The notes below the pieces were generated by a model. It was not told the DNA's origin. It saw only the letters and a program-made list of their open reading frames with translations, and did no database searches. This document shows, one piece after another, positions 51,459-64,000 of a stretch of DNA of 64,000 nt. The position numbers were made by a program, and so were the translations under genes. Source of the DNA: Hypomesus transpacificus (taxonomy: Eukaryota > Chordata > Actinopteri > Osmeriformes > Osmeridae). Numbering within the stretch: the first letter of the stretch is position 1; each line of letters starts with the position of its first letter. Location: positions 7,004,777 to 7,068,776 of the forward strand of contig NC_061081.1 of assembly GCF_021917145.1 (NCBI RefSeq), written 5' to 3'.

Positions 51459-51872
51459 GTGGAAGAAATTGCGATTTCCTGTGTGCGTACATTATTCACT
51501 AATCAATAGAACTAGTCATTGGATACTAGTTAGTATGTTCTCATGTAAGCTTGTTATTAATAAGAGTAGATTGCGTCTGTGTCAGGGTTAATAGATGTTT
51601 GGGATCAGGAGAAAGTACTGGATAAACATCTCTTGTCATGACTACAAGGAGAGGGCCAACTATGATCTCTCTAGTCTGAGAGGTCATGTGTTGGGAGCCG
51701 TGAATCTCTTTCTCTGAGACTGTTGTAACGTCATTACTGCCCGACTGTCACTATCTATGTTTACATTCTTGTGCCCTATAAAAGATGGTCCTCCAGCCTT
51801 CAGGGCGGAGAGAGACATGATTGAGACCTAAGCCTGGTGTTGTGTTGTCATTTATTGTCAGAGGTCTGGTTT
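51459..51872 (+). mobile_element. LTR-like interspersed repeat, copy 2
   Basis: Aligned over about 415 bp with 22480-22895, with scattered substitutions and small indels. It shares the CTATAAAAGATGG TATA region and the downstream GAGACCTAAGCCTGGTGTTG block. It stands alone, with no adjacent coding sequence. Confidence 0.5.
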
Positions 51873-54800
51873 TCTCTCCCAATCTGCAGATTGATAATAC
51901 TTATTGAAATCCAGAACTCAACTGAACTTAGTCACTCCGTTAATGATGAAACGGACTAAACACTTTCTTCATCACATCTCATTGTCATCACCTGCTTCCT
52001 TGTGTGTGTCCTTCCATGGGCCAAATACAACTTTGCAACAACAGAAAAACAGGCGTGCATGTTGCATGGCTTGAGCTTGTTTTATGGATAAATAGTCAAG
52101 TCATTTATATATACATTTATTTTCTATATTAATTACAAAAACTCACACATCCCACACATTGTTTTATTTTGTTGAGATATTAAAATGGCTGGCGATGCCG
52201 CTGCTCCACAACCGAGGTAAACAAAGATAACGATAAGTTATCGTTATAAGTTAACGGAGATAACAGCAGGTGTGAAGCAAGTTTGTCTGATCAAAAGATG
52301 TTTTAATGTCAAGCCCAGAGCATCTCCAGACTATTTCCAGCAACCCTAGAAGGCTGAAGGCTGCACGCATCTGGGGATTAAAAGGCGACAGTAACCATTC
52401 TTCTGTTCCAATTTACTCCATTAGTGGCTGCTTACAGAAATGTCTCTGTCAATCAATAACTTTTGTTTGTCATATTAACATTGGACAAAAAAATGGACAG
52501 CAGTATAATCATTAACTCATTAACCATGAAGTTAATATTTAGAGCATAAGTTAGTATTCAAACGTCCTGAACTAGGCTAAATTACATTATGAACTACCTA
52601 TATTTGAATATGTATATAAATAAATCTCTACTGACACCTCCACCCAACACTGCTCTACCTATTCTGTGACACCTATATTGACCAGACATATGTCGGTGTA
52701 AAATTAAGACATAAGCCAACAATATTTCAAGAAATTAATACACACCTCCATGTTCAATTTGTATATAACCTCTTCCCATATTTCAGCAGCAGCCAATTAA
52801 TTTAATATGCAAATTACATCCTTGTCAGTCTATGTGATTTCTGTTAATTAGTCTTACAAATCCCTTTTCCCATTGAAATGGAGGACAGGGTGCAGACGGT
52901 GTGTCCTCCAGGGAGAGATAAAGAAAAGAGGTAGACTGTGGGTGGGAGACAACATGTGTCAGGGTCCAAATAGTGGAGAGCAACTCCTAATACTAATTTG
53001 AATTAGTATTAGGAGTAAAGCAATGAATATGGTGGTTTAAAACCTGCTTGTAATGCGTTTTACCAGTATCGAGAATTCGTTCTCATCCACATTCAAGTTA
53101 TATGATTCCACAAGATGGAGGAAGGTACGATAAAAAGGAAAATGCACCCAAGGACCTCAATCACAGAGCAGTAAACATGTGCTGCTGTATGCCTCAATCA
53201 TAGAGCAGTAAAGATATGCTGCTGCGCAGCACCCTTAGCACTTTCTTATCCTTCTTTGTCTTTGGAAACAATACTCACTTTTGTTTTGCCAATATGAAAG
53301 TTGAAAAAAGTGCTTGTCCTTCTGGGAAGTGGATGTAAGACCAACTGCCCTTAGCAGAGACAAAGACATCTTATCCCTCGAAACCAATTGTCCTACTTTC
53401 AACTGTATGTTGACATTTAGGATGCAATAGTAACTGCGTAACCCTGGGACAGTGTATCAGAAATCATTAACTTAATGAGTATGTCAGTATGTGTGTTACA
53501 CCTGTGTACAGTATGCGCGTGTACTGTATATTTTCTATGTGGGGATGAACATTTGGCGGTGTGTGTCTACGTAGTTATTTGGGAAGTGCAGTGTGGGAGG
53601 TGGGGTGTAAAATCAAGCAGGGACCCTCAATGTTGCTAATTCATTTACAGATTTAATTAGATGGATGGAGCCCTTGCCGTTATTAAGACAGGGAGGGAGA
53701 GAATGTTGCCAGCACTACAGCATTTTTAATTACGACTCCACAGCCTCGCTTGCTGACGTCTGGGGAACCAGTTAATTAAAATCCTCATTATTTTACTTTT
53801 AATTAGTTCCCCCCTCTTTTGTTTCCTCACACCGTATGGCCAGGCTCCGTGGTCAAATCAACTTAATTGAGCTAATTAAGTTGATCAGTTTAATTATTCA
53901 AAGTACTGTGATTGGACAGAATTGCTACGCCCACCCACGCCCCAGTAGCTCCACCAATATTGCAGCATCCTATTATGTGCCTTATCACCATGGTACACTT
54001 GTGTACGGATATGGGCACTTGATAACCCTCGCCATATCAACTGAAAACAAGAGAAAGGCCTCAGTAAAGAATGACCCACATTTACAAATATTAAACCCTT
54101 GCAGTCAAATCTGAAGGATTAAGATGTTTTATCATTGACTAAAACAGTGCCTCTGACATGAATCTTTTTGATCCATCCCTGACAGTTTTAGGCTGGCACT
54201 ATGTGGTCTTGGTTATTGACAAACAAGAAGCCGGCTAGCCTAGCCTAGCTCCCTTCACAAGCTTTAAAGGTTCAGTCTGTCCTCAGACTGGGCCCATGAC
54301 TCAAGTTAATGAGAGCTGATTCATCTGAGGTGGTTGCCAACAACACCTCGCAACTTTACTCTTTCACTACCTTGTTTGTTTTCCGTCAACATCAAAAAGG
54401 GGGGGGGGGGGGGGGGGGTAGGACTAGGGGATGGATGGCTATATTAAGTCTGTACAATCCAGCTGCTGCCTTGCAAGGTCGAGCTGTGTTTGCTGCAGAA
54501 TTAAAAATCCAGAAGAAAATGAAATGTTCAATCCTATCAACAGATGATGGTCTCATTAGGACTACTTTTTGAATTGTTTGACACACATCACCAGCTCCAC
54601 CACTGTTGCCAAACACCTGTTACAAATGGAGATGAAGCAATAGGGTAAAGACAAAGCCCAGCTGCACCTGGACTGGAGACCCAAACCACTGTGATTTTGG
54701 AAAATGTTCAAGCCAAGTAAGCTAGTTAGTAGCAAGGCCCATTTCTGGGGAGTTCTACTCCCCATTCAATGATTTGTATTTTGATTGATCTGTACCATAC

Positions 54801-57800
54801 ATGATCAATGTAACGTGACAATTTCTTAAATTAGTTTGGAAAAGTTCCTTTCTTGCTTCACCTGGAGGAGTTAGCCAACTCACTATCTAGTCGATAATAT
54901 TATCATCACGCTTTTGGTGCTACACATAACATCCAAAAGTAGGCGAGTTCTAGGAACATTGAAGTAAATTGTATGTCAACACACCCCAATGTAGTTTTCA
55001 ATTAACTGTTTTATTTGTAATGTTGAGTTTCAAGCTACAATATGTAACATGATCAAATTAATCCAAATATGAAAAGCAGCGCCTATTCTTGTGTTAACTT
55101 TCCTACAGCTTAAGTTTGATTGACAGTGGTTTCACATTGTCTCGCCGAAGGCAATTGGCTGGAACAAGATTGCTGGAACATAATTGGCTGGAAAATAGCA
55201 GGCTGCTCCAAAAATTTGGCACTGAGCTGTCTGTGTGGCTGAACAACTCTGAAGACCTCATTAGCTTACAGAACATGTTTATTGGGGAGAAAACATTGGT
55301 TTTGTCTTACCTATTTTACCTTAAACCTACTCCTAGGACTCCAACCCTATGAGCCCAGCCTCATGGCATCCTCACTATAGCCAAACCCCTGCAGCGAGTG
55401 GCTTATCAGTGGCATCTTTCTCTTCCTGGCACTTGGTAAAAATATCTGGGCTGTTAGGTTGCCTGCACAATTTTCTTTTCTTCACACAACATGAGGTGAC
55501 AAAACAATGCAATTACACCAATTTGCATGTGTTAATTTGATTAATTAGTGAAATGGAGGGGGGAAATGAAAGAAACTAACCCTACTGTGAAGTTTGTGCA
55601 TCTTAAACTTTTTTCTGTCAAAAAAAGTTCAATAGTTCTTGGGAGATATTTGAGAGAACTACTAATTAGTTATATGTAGATGAGGCTTGATAGGTTTGAA
55701 TTCAAAGTATAACTTGCACCACAGAGTAGGACTGGAAGGCTCCCTCCCCCTTCTACTTATCAAAATACAGAGATGATTGCAATTAAGGTTATTTGCATAC
55801 GTTAATTAATTTGTCTGATGCTTTTCAAAATGACAAACTTGTCCAAAAAAAAATATGATAACATATCAGCATTTATGTGCATGGGCTGGCATCAAGTTGG
55901 CACTGTGTAGAAGGTGTAAGGATTGCTCTACTGAATGCTGAATAAGGAGCACCTTCAGCAGCAGGTTAGTCACACAGTGGTGCTCCACTGAGTGTTTCCG
56001 TGGTCCTTCATGCCAGCTGCTCCCAAACTGTTCCACACTCCTGGCTAGCTTGATACTATATGGACCCAAATCAAAGTCCACCACAACCATGTATTACACT
56101 TACAGGAAATATGAGGATGAGTGACCAAACATGAGTTTGACCAATACACTGTTACAACAAGTACACTGCAGTATGCATAGCAGGCTTGGAGATTTCTTTC
56201 TTTGCATTGACAAGAACCTTTTTTTTCCCTTCTTCAACGTGTTCTGAATCTAACTGGGAGAATGAAGACATTGTTAGACTGATTCTCAGACTCAACCCTT
56301 ATCTGTCAGTGGTTGGGTGGAACAAGTTACAGGTCCCACTGGGGAAAACTAACACCAAATTATAAAAAAAATACCTTCATTATGGCACAACAAAAAAAAG
56401 TTTTTCGAAAGTTTAGGTTAGCATTACCAGTTCATAACCAGGGGAATAGGTTCATCCCAAACCACTCATCAATACATAATTTAAACTGACACTAAATAGT
56501 TAATTTGGGTGTTTAACTTCATTGGCCTAACTGTATGATGAGGAGACACCACAGAGTCTTATGGTACACTAGGAGTTTTCTGGGGACACAATCTTAAGAT
56601 ACAGTTGGCTAAGTAAACCGTTTTTCCTTAACCTCTTTGTACTTTTGCACTGTTTGGTTTTAATTTCTCTTTAGCATAATAATTATTATAATAAAAAGTA
56701 TACAAATAAATAAGGATCATAAAATAGATTGTGATATTCAGACATCACCACAGCTAAAAAATAGCTGTGTTTAATTAGCTAATTAAATAAATAACATCTG
56801 CAGTAGGATTAGTGCCAAAAAACAATTACAGCATCCCATGAAGTAGAAGCCTTTAAGACGTGACGAGAGACACTAGGAAGGTTTGGTTATACAATTGCAA
56901 AAAGAGAAGTTCACTTTGTTTTTTCCCCCCTTCTCTTTGCAGTGCAGTTAAGTACAGCTTCACAATAAAGATTTCTACTTGGAAATAGGAAAGGGGTCCC
57001 TCCCTTTTAATTAGCCCTGCTCACCAGATTACCCTCAAGAATGGAATTTCAAAGGCTAATCGGCCATGTTTGTCTGAGTGCCGCCGGCTTTCCCTTACCC
57101 GAAGCTACATTTCAGTTAGAAAGGACCATTTGTCACACCTTGCTACACATCCACCCTCTCTCCTAAACCCTAATCGCTGAGCATCAGGGAAATATTTTCT
57201 AATCACACACTTAGAGATACGAGACAAGTGACTGACAATATCATGATTATTAGTTATTTAGAAAGCACTTTTTTCTCAATATAGCTGCTTTACAGCATAT
57301 GAAATGGGGCCTGTACCTACAATGCTATGCACACATCGTTTAACCATATAACACAATGTATATAAAATAATAAAATAAAAATATTTGTACAGTTATAGTT
57401 CACCATTCAAAAGTCCCTTTTCTGTTTCTTTGACCAGTTTAGAAACAGACCGGTTCAAACCGCACTGACAGAAAGAGAACACATTTAGATCCATGGATCA
57501 CGGCAGCTAAAGACATCCCACGGAAAGAAACACCTTTTCAAAGACAATCACAAATGCATATATCAACATGAAACCTAAACCACTGTGTTCATTTGGTATG
57601 TGGGGCACTCCTTTGTTTGAGAGACGTGCTGTTTATCGAGGTTTATGTTTTGAGACACTTTTCTATTGTTATGTGACAACCGATAACATTTGTATAATCA
57701 TAATTTTAAAATTCTATAATCACCCCAAAAACGACCACACACATTTTAAAAAGACAATCGAGAAATAACTCACAGCACAAATCAATTTCAGAATCCTCTG

Positions 57801-58431
57801 TTGGAGAATCCCAAAGTTATTATATTTGTACAGTCCATTTTTGAAAGCAGGTTGGATGTACAATGAGATTTTACGACATTCACTTGGCAGATCCAGCACC
57901 TTTTAGAGTGCAAAACACGTCCAATGACAATCTACTGTACAGCCACATCACCTCCTGCCTCTGACCAACATCTGGAATCTGCTTCTGTGATGTCTCAGTC
58001 TTGATTTGAATGCAGTCTTTCTGATATAAAAGTTACCATAGCAGTTCCCCATGTCCTCTATTGATCCCTGTGCACAAGCAGGCAGGATGGGTCAAGGTGC
58101 TCCTTTATGCAAGATGGCTCCATGAGTAGACATTTGCCAGTCCTTTCCAGGTAAGCCACTTCTTAATAAGCCTACCATCATTGTTTGGCCAAAATTAGAC
58201 ACTGGTTTACTTGACTAAATCAATGTAAGCTTCCCCTCCCCTTCTTTCCCATTCCCTTGACTGGGAACTTGATTGTACTGAGAAAGGCTTTGACACTTGT
58301 ATCAGTGTCAGTAATGCGTACAGACAACAGCCTGGATAAAAGGATGGATAGATGATGCAGGATACATTGACAGGTGGATAAAAGAAAGTAGGAGGAGGAG
58401 AAGGCACATGTTGCTTAATTCATCATCTTCT
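51873..58431. other. Gene desert, right part, and lmo4 3' flank
   Basis: No exon was recognised. There is an octamer ATGCAAAT at about 52807 beside TAATT motifs. A homeodomain-motif cluster lies at 53620-53890, a G20 run at 54399-54418, and a complex stretch at 56990-57130. The last kilobase or more before 58432 is probably lmo4 3' UTR, because the gene is read leftward. Confidence 0.4.
53620..53890. promoter_or_regulatory. Candidate enhancer: dense homeodomain motifs
   Basis: At least six TAATTA/TTAATT cores occur in about 270 bp, including TTTAATTAG twice and AGTTAATTAA. There is also a perfect palindrome (AACTTAATT-GAGCT-AATTAAGTT, 53860-53882). It lies in the desert downstream of the lmo4-family gene. 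Regulatory function is an inference from motif density only. Confidence 0.35.
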
Positions 58432-61400
58432 TCAGCATACCTAAAGGCGAAATAATGAAATTAGTATTTAGAGAAGACAGACTTTATGCATTTTGATTCA
58501 TTTTAATCTTGATTTAGATGGAAGCTCAAATCCTGGCCTTAGCCTCACTTTCTGGTCAGGCATCATGGCATTGCCCTGCAACGGTGCCAGGTGACTGCTG
58601 AGGAGCCCTCCCCCTGGCCGATCATGTTCGCAGAAAATGGTTCCGTTCACATAGTGGAATCGGTCACCAGGAACGAGGCGGTTCCTACAAGTGGCACAGG
58701 AGAAACACTGTAGAGGGAGATGAGGGGGAAAGAGAGATATGGATGAAGAAAGAGATGGAGAACAAATTATTGACTGACACAAAAGCACACACCAGAACAA
58801 ACTTGCACATGAATACCGTGTGTGGCACTAACAACTGGCATCCACTTTCATGAGCATCCCCACAACCATACTGCAGTCTCACATTGTAAAATGGTCCTGG
58901 ATTGAAGGTTCATAGTACAATAGCTCCTCAATTGAAATAGGACTCACCTTAAGATGGTAGACGTTTCCTTGTGCCCGCATCACCATCTCACTGGCAGGGA
59001 TGGACTGCCCACAGGCACTGCAAGCCCCGGTATGCCCGAACAGTCTGCGGTTGAACCCAAAAAGACTCAGGTCAGAAGAGGGCAACAACTTCCAATGCGA
59101 ACACTTCAGGGAGGAATTACAGTTGCATTTTTTCCACCTACCGATTCAGAATCAGACCTCTATTATAATTTGTTGGACACCTTTGGGTACAGCATGTGTA
59201 CACCAAAGAACAAAGTACATAAAACTGACCTCCCTTTCTAGAAGTGAGAAGACAATTTTCTGGCGGAAAGGTTATGCCCAATAGCTGACTTCCCCTTTAA
59301 ACCATCTGAGGGGACAACAATTATCCAAACTGTTTCTGGTTTCAGCTAAATGAGAGGCATATGAGGTGGTTGTGGTCAGAATATATGTGACTTAAATGTT
59401 ATGGACAAGAGCTACACATTTGGTGTATGTAGAATACAGCTGTATTCTACATGTTCACAAGTTTGCTCTTCTCTTAAACTCATGCCTTGAACAACAAAAA
59501 CACAAATAGCCCCTCTCCCCCGCTCTTTATTTGGAATGCTTTTAAACTGTAGATTTGTGTTTAATAGGAAACCTGTCTTCCACTCTTAAGCTCTCCTTAT
59601 TGCTGTTCCTCATGACACCTACCAGACCGGTTTGATTGCAGCCTACCCCCTTCCAGACACACACCCACACACTCTCCATATCAGTGTCCCTGATCTCAAT
59701 CCAAACAGTAACTGTATAAGAGTCCCAAGGAGCCCTGTTTTCTCCTTCTCTCTTCCTTCCTACCCCTGTTGTTTTCTCCTTCTCTCTTCCTACCCCTATT
59801 TTCTCCCTCTCTTCCTTCCTACCCCCATTTTCTCCCTCTCTCTTCCTTTCTACCCCCTTGCTCCCTTGCCTCAGCACCACCTGGCAATGATTACAACTCT
59901 TTAGGCTACTAGTGATATACATATTGTGCTGTGAATTGCAGGCCATTATCGCTCTCAATGCTATGGAGGACACCGTTTACGTTTGCAACTGGGACAGATA
60001 CCCGTCTTTTACACGGATGTCAGTTGATGTCTTGACTGGAGACATTTTTCAAAAAGTAGCATGCTTTACTGGCCAGAGTTTACAGTTTATACAGTTTTTG
60101 TATATTTTTTAAAATATTCACTAAAATGGCCACATTATTTGTTGCTATTGGATGAGAGCGTCTGCTAAATGACTGAATGCTATTAAATCAAGACCGCAAT
60201 AGCATCATTTGCCAAACTGACATTTTACATAGTATCTCATTTAGAACCTATTTTGACAGCCATATTGCATCTTAAAGGCTGGGTTGGTAATGCTGTCGAG
60301 ATGCACTTTTTGCTACATCCTGATAGCAACCAATAAATCAAAACATCTGTGGGCATCGCAGGTTTGTAATAAACATGTCCAATCATTTAGTTCAGACCAA
60401 ACTTAATGACTAGACGGCATTCAGACAAATGTAATGATTGGACGAGCTACTTGTCTGTGTCTACCTACTTCCTGGCAGTAGTCAGGCAGCACATTCATGT
60501 GTTTTGGGGGAGTGGCTTTGAAGGGAGGGGGTGTCATTTTGGTTTGAATCCTTTCGAACTCGAGCCAGAATTGCTAGATTAGCCACAATTACCGGCCGTG
60601 CCTGAGTGAAAGAGCTCTGTTTATTCCAATGCTAAAGTGTTTCTCTCATTCTCCCTACAGTGTATTATCATTACTAATATACAGAGTGCCCAGCATGCGT
60701 GGCTCTCAACAGAATTCTGTACAAGCATTATTGGGTTGTGGGCTTCCAGACGGCACTGGATCAAGTCCAATATTTGCCCTGGAGGGTGCCCGCCCAGGCA
60801 TTGCCAGCAAGGGCACCCACACAGTCCTCTGCCTATGTTGCACCAGTTGTATATCAGTCTGTGTTGCCCTACAAAAACCAAGCACACACAATCAATAAGC
60901 ACATTTGAACACACCTCCTTAAGTTCAGACACAGCAAATGATTGTAAAATAGATGCACCACACAAACACACAGAAGACCAATGAGAACATGTGCTCACAC
61001 ACACACCTACTTAACTAGTCTAGACTTATAGCATTAAGTATAGCCCCAACATTGCAGTGAAGATGTTAACACACACAGATTTCAGGAGATTAAGTAAATC
61101 TCCTCAAACTAACTAACATATCTCTTTCAAGATAAAACTTCTTTCATTGTATAACTGTACTTGACATTCCCACAAGTTCTCAGTCACACCAAAACAAAGT
61201 TTGGAAAGTGTTAGAGGAGTTAATAGGCAGTAATAGTTTGAGAGATGACCTCCAGGACCTCCAATTTTAAGTGGCTTTACGTTCTCTTTCCTATTTTGTT
61301 AAAAAATATTGCTCTTTAAAAACATATCCACGTCCAGGTCAAAAAGCTAATTTGCATAATTCTAAGAAGTGTCACTGTTCTCGTGCTGATCTGCCCACCC

Positions 61401-61785
61401 CAGAACCAGGTTGGACAATAAAATACAAACAGCCTTCCCTGCTTTTTCCATTGCGTTCCGTTTCTCTACCACCTGGGTTTCCAGAAGGAGAGGTGGAGCT
61501 ATACAATAAGCCATATTGTTAACACCCCGTCTCCCACCAGTCTTCTCACCTGATGTAGTCATTCTTGCAGAGGATCATGCCCCCTTTGCTGTAGCAGGTG
61601 CTGCCGATCTCGCCCAGATGGGCATGGCAACATGAGCACTTGAGGCAACGCGTGTGCCAGTAGCGCTCCATGGAGAAAAGCAGGAAGCGGTCTGCGATGC
61701 GGCCCCCACAGCCGGCGCACTGCCGCCCTGCCACCCCGCCCCCTGTCACTGACACAGCCGACGCCTCCACCCGGCTGTTTACCAT
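58432..61785 (-). CDS. lmo4: LIM-only transcriptional cofactor, LMO4 type
   Basis: Small nuclear adaptor made of two LIM zinc-binding domains; LMO4 proteins bind LDB1 and other factors and modulate neural and epithelial development. Coding exons 61550-61785, 58948-59044, 58549-58707 and 58432-58440 give 166 residues (LMO4 is 165). LIM1 runs from QCAGCGGRIADRFLLF to CKNDYIRLFG; LIM2 from CSACGQSIPASEMVMR to FCEHD. All zinc ligands I can check are present. The last coding exon holds only Val-Cys-stop, giving the family's usual C-terminus (PDQKVC). If its intron is retained, exon 3 runs on for 16 other residues to 58498. A strong acceptor seven bases before the ATG (TGCCTTCAG|GCCAGCC) shows that the 5' UTR is split by an intron. 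Which teleost lmo4 paralog this is cannot be decided from the sequence. Confidence 0.93.
59738..59868. repeat. Pyrimidine-rich minisatellite in lmo4 intron 1
   Basis: Three to four imperfect units of about 35 bp, built on TTTTCTCC-TCTCTCTTCC-TACCCC. Confidence 0.85.
60148..60182 (+). mobile_element. SINE/LINE 3' tail fragment in lmo4 intron 1
   Basis: GGATGAGAGCGTCTGCTAAA followed by TGACTGAATG matches the tail of the SINEs in this window. The rest of the element is absent. The remainder of this intron (59045-61549) shows no coding exon that I can defend. Confidence 0.6.
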
Positions 61786-63700
61786 GGCTGGCCTGAAGGC
61801 AGAAGAAAGAAGGGAAAATCATGATGTTTAGTGACAGGGGACACAGATTTACTTGGGTATATAGCTTTCTGACATTGAACTTCTCCAATGGTTCGAAGAT
61901 GGGCATAACACCTGATATTAGTTAAGGGTTATTAGACACTTGTCGGTAACAGTCATGGTTGATAAAAATCTACATTTATTTCAATTCCTTACAGGCAGTC
62001 TGATGACAATGAGAGAAAATAGTGGCCTAAATAAGCATTTGTGCTCATTTTGAGCGAAGATTTTCATACATAGCTATGACATCTAGAAACACATATAACT
62101 TATGACAGAATAGGATCAATTAACCTAGTCACAAGCCTTTATTATAAAGGATGTGAAATAAACAAATACACATGCTCTTTAACTCCCAAAAAGTCAGGAA
62201 AAGTCCAGGAAATTGGAGCTTCCTTGGGAATGTTAAGGAGGACTGCCTCTCAGTCATCCGTGTTATTATCACTTATCCCACACAAATCCATGCCATACCA
62301 TATCATACCACACAGCAGGAACGTGGGTGACAGAGAAGTCCGACAGACAGGAAGGACTTTGATTCCCATTTGGCACCATGGCTTATCAGTTGGCTTTAAG
62401 AGTGGGACCCCCTCTGGCATTAGGGCTTAGATCATTTCCCTTTATAACTATGCGCCTTCCAGGCAACGGCTACTCTGGATGGAAGATGTCCTACAGTAAC
62501 CTTTACACGTATCACTCAAGCCTCCTCACACAGTCCAGAGAGGAAATCTATTTGGGCTCAGCAGCAAATAACCTTTGATGTTGTGGAATGTTAGTCTCTG
62601 AATGCATGTTTTTTGGTGTTCCGAGTTTAGGTTGTTGGGTTGCAATAGTCCTGTAGGCAAGGCTCATTCGTTTACGTTCATGCACTTGTACCCACCATGA
62701 ATACGTTGCTAACAAGTGTAACATTATCCTTAAGTAATTTCTACTCATTTGTTGAAACAAATTGTTTATAGTTTTGATTATTTAAATACTGGAAATGAGC
62801 TTGGAATGCTAAAATGATTGTGATCCAGAAACAAATATTTTTAAAGGGGCAGCACACTGACAAACTACACTGACATACATTCTACTCTAGCTGTGCTCAT
62901 CGACAGTATGTATACACATATGCCCACTATCCCGTTTTTCCACAGCAAAAAGTAAATGATTTCCAACAGCTGGTGATAATATTCCTCTCGAATCACGCAA
63001 AGTAGAACCATACCAGCACTCCACTCTGCGCCGATTCAGCTCAGCTGCTTTGCAGTGGGTTCCATGATTCATAATTACGGCCAACAACAACAGTAAATAA
63101 TTGCAGGGGACTGGATTGTATTTTCCAAATTAACAGCAGCATTACAATTTGTCCTCCAGTGCTATTAATTTTGTGGTGATGGCATATTTAGCTTCACAAG
63201 TGCCCTTCCTATTACACACTCAAATCCAGCAACTGCTTGACCGCAGCCGGCTTGCTATCCACATCGACACCTGGCTTCAATCAAGGAGTTCCTTAAGAGG
63301 GGGTCATTGCAAAGCTGGACAGACCCCTCTTCTCTCCCAAGCACCACGCAGGGCACCAAGACGTCTACCTCAGGAACCTTGGCCAAGGAAGAATCAGGGA
63401 GTTGTACATTGAAGTTACCAACTGGGCGGGCGTAGATTATGATACGGAGGTTCCGTCCTTGTAGGAATGTTTGCCTGCGGTCTACAACTGTCACTCCCTC
63501 TTGGAATGAAAAGGGCTGAGTCTATCGCCAAGTTGTGTCGATTTTTATGTGGAAACCAGAGTACATCTTTCTGAATTATAAGCAACATACGTTCTAGCAC
63601 TGGCATAGTTTCCATATCCCTCCCCCCCCCCCCCCCAAGACTAACCCTTTTGTGGATGTTGAAGAACCACTAAATCCTGAAAGATCAATGGACAAAAGAA
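61786..63700. other. Upstream flank of lmo4
   Basis: It begins with the acceptor of the 5' UTR intron. The non-coding first exon was not located. 63240-63420 is a complex GC-balanced stretch that could be a non-coding exon or conserved element. A C-run lies at about 63623-63637. No other gene is seen. Confidence 0.35.
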
Positions 63701-63706
63701 AGGTCA

Positions 63707-63896
63707 GAGTCAGATGGCCGAGCGGTTAGGGAATCAGGCTAGTAATCAAGTTACCGGTTCGATTCCCGGCCGTGCAAAATGACATGTCCTTGGGCAAGGC
63801 ACTTCACCCTACTTGCCTCGGGGGAATTTCCCTGTACTTACTGTAAGTCGCTCTGGATAAGAGTGTCTGCAGCTAAATGACTAAATGTACATGTAA
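63707..63896 (+). mobile_element. tRNA-derived SINE, full length
   Basis: The tRNA-Leu-like head has an A box (TGGCCGAGCGGTTAGGG) and a B box (GGTTCGATTCCC). The body contains CCTTGGGCAAGGCACTTCAC, and the tail GATAAGAGTGTCTGC (here with a 2-base insertion) ends ATGTACATGTAA. It is the best-preserved copy in the window. 63897-64000 shows nothing further. Confidence 0.92.
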
Positions 63897-64000
63897 GGTT
63901 GTTGCCTAAAATCTAAAAGTAAAAAATGGCAGCCAGAGGAAATAAAGGTCTTACGTCTAGGTGCAGATGGCAACATACTGAGACAGTATTCGGCTACCTC

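Noticed and set aside
60621-61004. 127-codon minus-strand frame and overlapping plus-strand frames as an exon inside lmo4 intron 1
   Set aside because: A good acceptor-like tract occurs at 60640-60660 on the plus strand, but no frame resembles a known protein and three frames are equally open.
63255-63494. 79-codon minus-strand frame upstream of lmo4
   Set aside because: No family features; it could be a non-coding exon, but nothing supports translation.
63707-63790. A genuine tRNA-Leu gene
   Set aside because: The head is continuous with a SINE body and LINE-like tail, and the same unit recurs elsewhere in the window. The acceptor stem is not closed.

Overview
The window is vertebrate nuclear DNA from a teleost fish. 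The evidence is multi-exon genes with GT-AG introns, an ependymin gene (a family expanded in fishes), an intron-bearing RH2 cone opsin, and fish-type SINEs, LINEs and hAT elements. The species cannot be fixed from the sequence. Seven protein genes were resolved exon by exon, with splice phases that all close: cdk9 (5' part only), an ependymin-like gene, cskmt (METTL12), fpgs, an RH2 green opsin, tubb4b and an lmo4-family gene.

Layout. 1-881 (minus) holds the first three coding exons of cdk9, which runs off the left edge. An ependymin-like secreted glycoprotein gene lies at 3253-4766 (plus). The mitochondrial methyltransferase cskmt follows at 5408-6431 (minus), with a short targeting exon and an NRF1-type palindrome upstream. 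The 15-exon fpgs gene fills 7558-16551 (minus). Two 99.5% identical 839-bp hAT elements sit about 0.5 kb upstream of the cdk9 and fpgs start codons. 17-26 kb is repeat-rich and is dominated by a 4.36-kb fold-back element (19445-23804) built on a strict 162-bp tandem repeat, followed by a 1.28-kb hAT-like element. The RH2 opsin is at 27396-29804 and tubb4b at 32643-35511, both plus strand and both with transposon debris in an intron. From about 36 to 58 kb there is a gene desert with microsatellites, SINEs, one LTR-like repeat and several homeodomain-motif clusters. It ends in the lmo4-family gene at 58432-61785 (minus), whose upstream flank fills the rest.

The genes do not form a pathway. They are a mitochondrial/cytosolic metabolism pair (fpgs, cskmt), a transcription-elongation kinase (cdk9), a secreted glycoprotein, a cone pigment, a cytoskeletal subunit and a developmental LIM-only regulator. 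cdk9 and fpgs are neighbours in human 9q34.11 and TUBB4B lies in 9q34.3, so part of the window looks like an ancient 9q34-related block. The desert around the LIM-only gene is typical of developmental regulators with long-range control.
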